5,440 nt of DNA. It comes from Alphaproteobacteria bacterium (lineage in GTDB: Bacteria > Pseudomonadota > Alphaproteobacteria > Elsterales > Elsteraceae). The position numbers and the translations under genes are program-made. The notes beneath the pieces are model-generated. The model saw only the letters and a list, made by a program, of their open reading frames with translations. It did no database searches and was not told where the DNA came from. Where the stretch lies: the NCBI GenBank assembly GCA_013297545.1, contig JAAFHH010000255.1:1-5440 (forward strand). Direction: 5' to 3'. This document shows positions 5,178-5,440 of this stretch, piece by piece. The first letter of the stretch is position 1; each line of letters begins with the position of its first letter.

Positions 5178-5440
5178 GCGATCCGCGGCCGTTCGGGCTT
5201 TATCTCCACTGGCCGTTCTGCCGCGCGAAGTGTCCGTACTGCGATTTCAATTCCCACGTCCGCGCTGGCATCGATGAGCGCGCCTGGCACGACGGTTTGC
5301 TGGCCGCCCTTGATGCCCAAGCAGCCCCGCTTGCCGGCCGGCGGCTCGACAGCATCTTTTTCGGTGGCGGCACGCCGTCCTTGATGCCGCCAGAGACTGT
5401 GGCCGCGTTGATCGCGCGCGCACACCACTGGTTCGAGGCA
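5174..5440 (+). CDS. hemW: HemW-like radical SAM protein (haem chaperone), N-terminal part; runs off the right edge
   Basis: The first 89 codons are present. The N-terminus FGLYLHWPFCRAKCPYCDFN (7-26) carries the radical-SAM CxxxCxxC cluster motif at Cys16, Cys20 and Cys23, followed by DSIFFGGGTPSLMPP (59-73), whose GGGTPS motif contacts S-adenosylmethionine. This pattern is that of HemW, formerly called HemN-like oxygen-independent coproporphyrinogen oxidase. HemW is now viewed as a haem-binding chaperone that delivers haem to target proteins. True HemN has a longer N-terminal extension before the cluster, which is absent here. The residues that separate HemW from HemN in the C-terminal half are outside the window. 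The ATG overlaps the rdgB TGA as ATGA, indicating translational coupling. The rdgB-hemW adjacency is common in Proteobacteria and supports the call. Confidence 0.93.
   Translation, partial: MSDPRPFGLYLHWPFCRAKCPYCDFNSHVRAGIDERAWHDGLLAALDAQAAPLAGRRLDSIFFGGGTPSLMPPETVAALIARAHHWFEA

Overview
The window is high-GC, tightly packed bacterial chromosome. Its core layout is an hrcA-grpE pair transcribed away from an rph-rdgB-hemW group. From knowledge of gene order, this divergent arrangement is typical of Alphaproteobacteria. A Rhodospirillales-like, high-GC alphaproteobacterium is the best guess, but no rRNA or other decisive marker is present. No tRNA, rRNA, CRISPR array, insertion sequence or phage gene was seen.

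The minus-strand block runs from about 2666 down to 1. In transcription order it holds: an unrecognised 181-residue protein (2666-2121); hrcA, the heat-shock repressor (2043-1012); grpE, the DnaK nucleotide-exchange factor (985-428); and the first 138 codons of a vitamin-B12-dependent class II ribonucleotide reductase (414 to the window edge). The gaps hrcA-grpE (26 bp) and grpE-reductase (13 bp) are short enough for one transcript. A candidate promoter lies just upstream of hrcA. No dnaK or dnaJ follows grpE here, and no CIRCE operator was found in front of hrcA.

The plus-strand block runs from about 2751 to the right edge. It holds: rph, RNase PH (245 or 253 residues); an EamA/DMT-family permease starting 2 bp after the rph stop and carrying an extreme histidine-rich C-terminal tail (23 His in 61 residues); rdgB, the ITP/XTP pyrophosphatase; and the first 89 codons of hemW, a radical-SAM protein whose start overlaps the rdgB stop as ATGA. 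The block combines RNA 3'-end maturation, nucleotide-pool cleaning and haem trafficking. The permease is the accessory member.

The two blocks are separated by a short divergent intergenic region (about 2667-2750) containing two inverted repeats. Nothing in the window looks like a wholly new system. The most interesting items are the His-tailed permease inside a housekeeping operon, the B12-dependent reductase directly behind the heat-shock pair, and the unrecognised protein upstream of hrcA.
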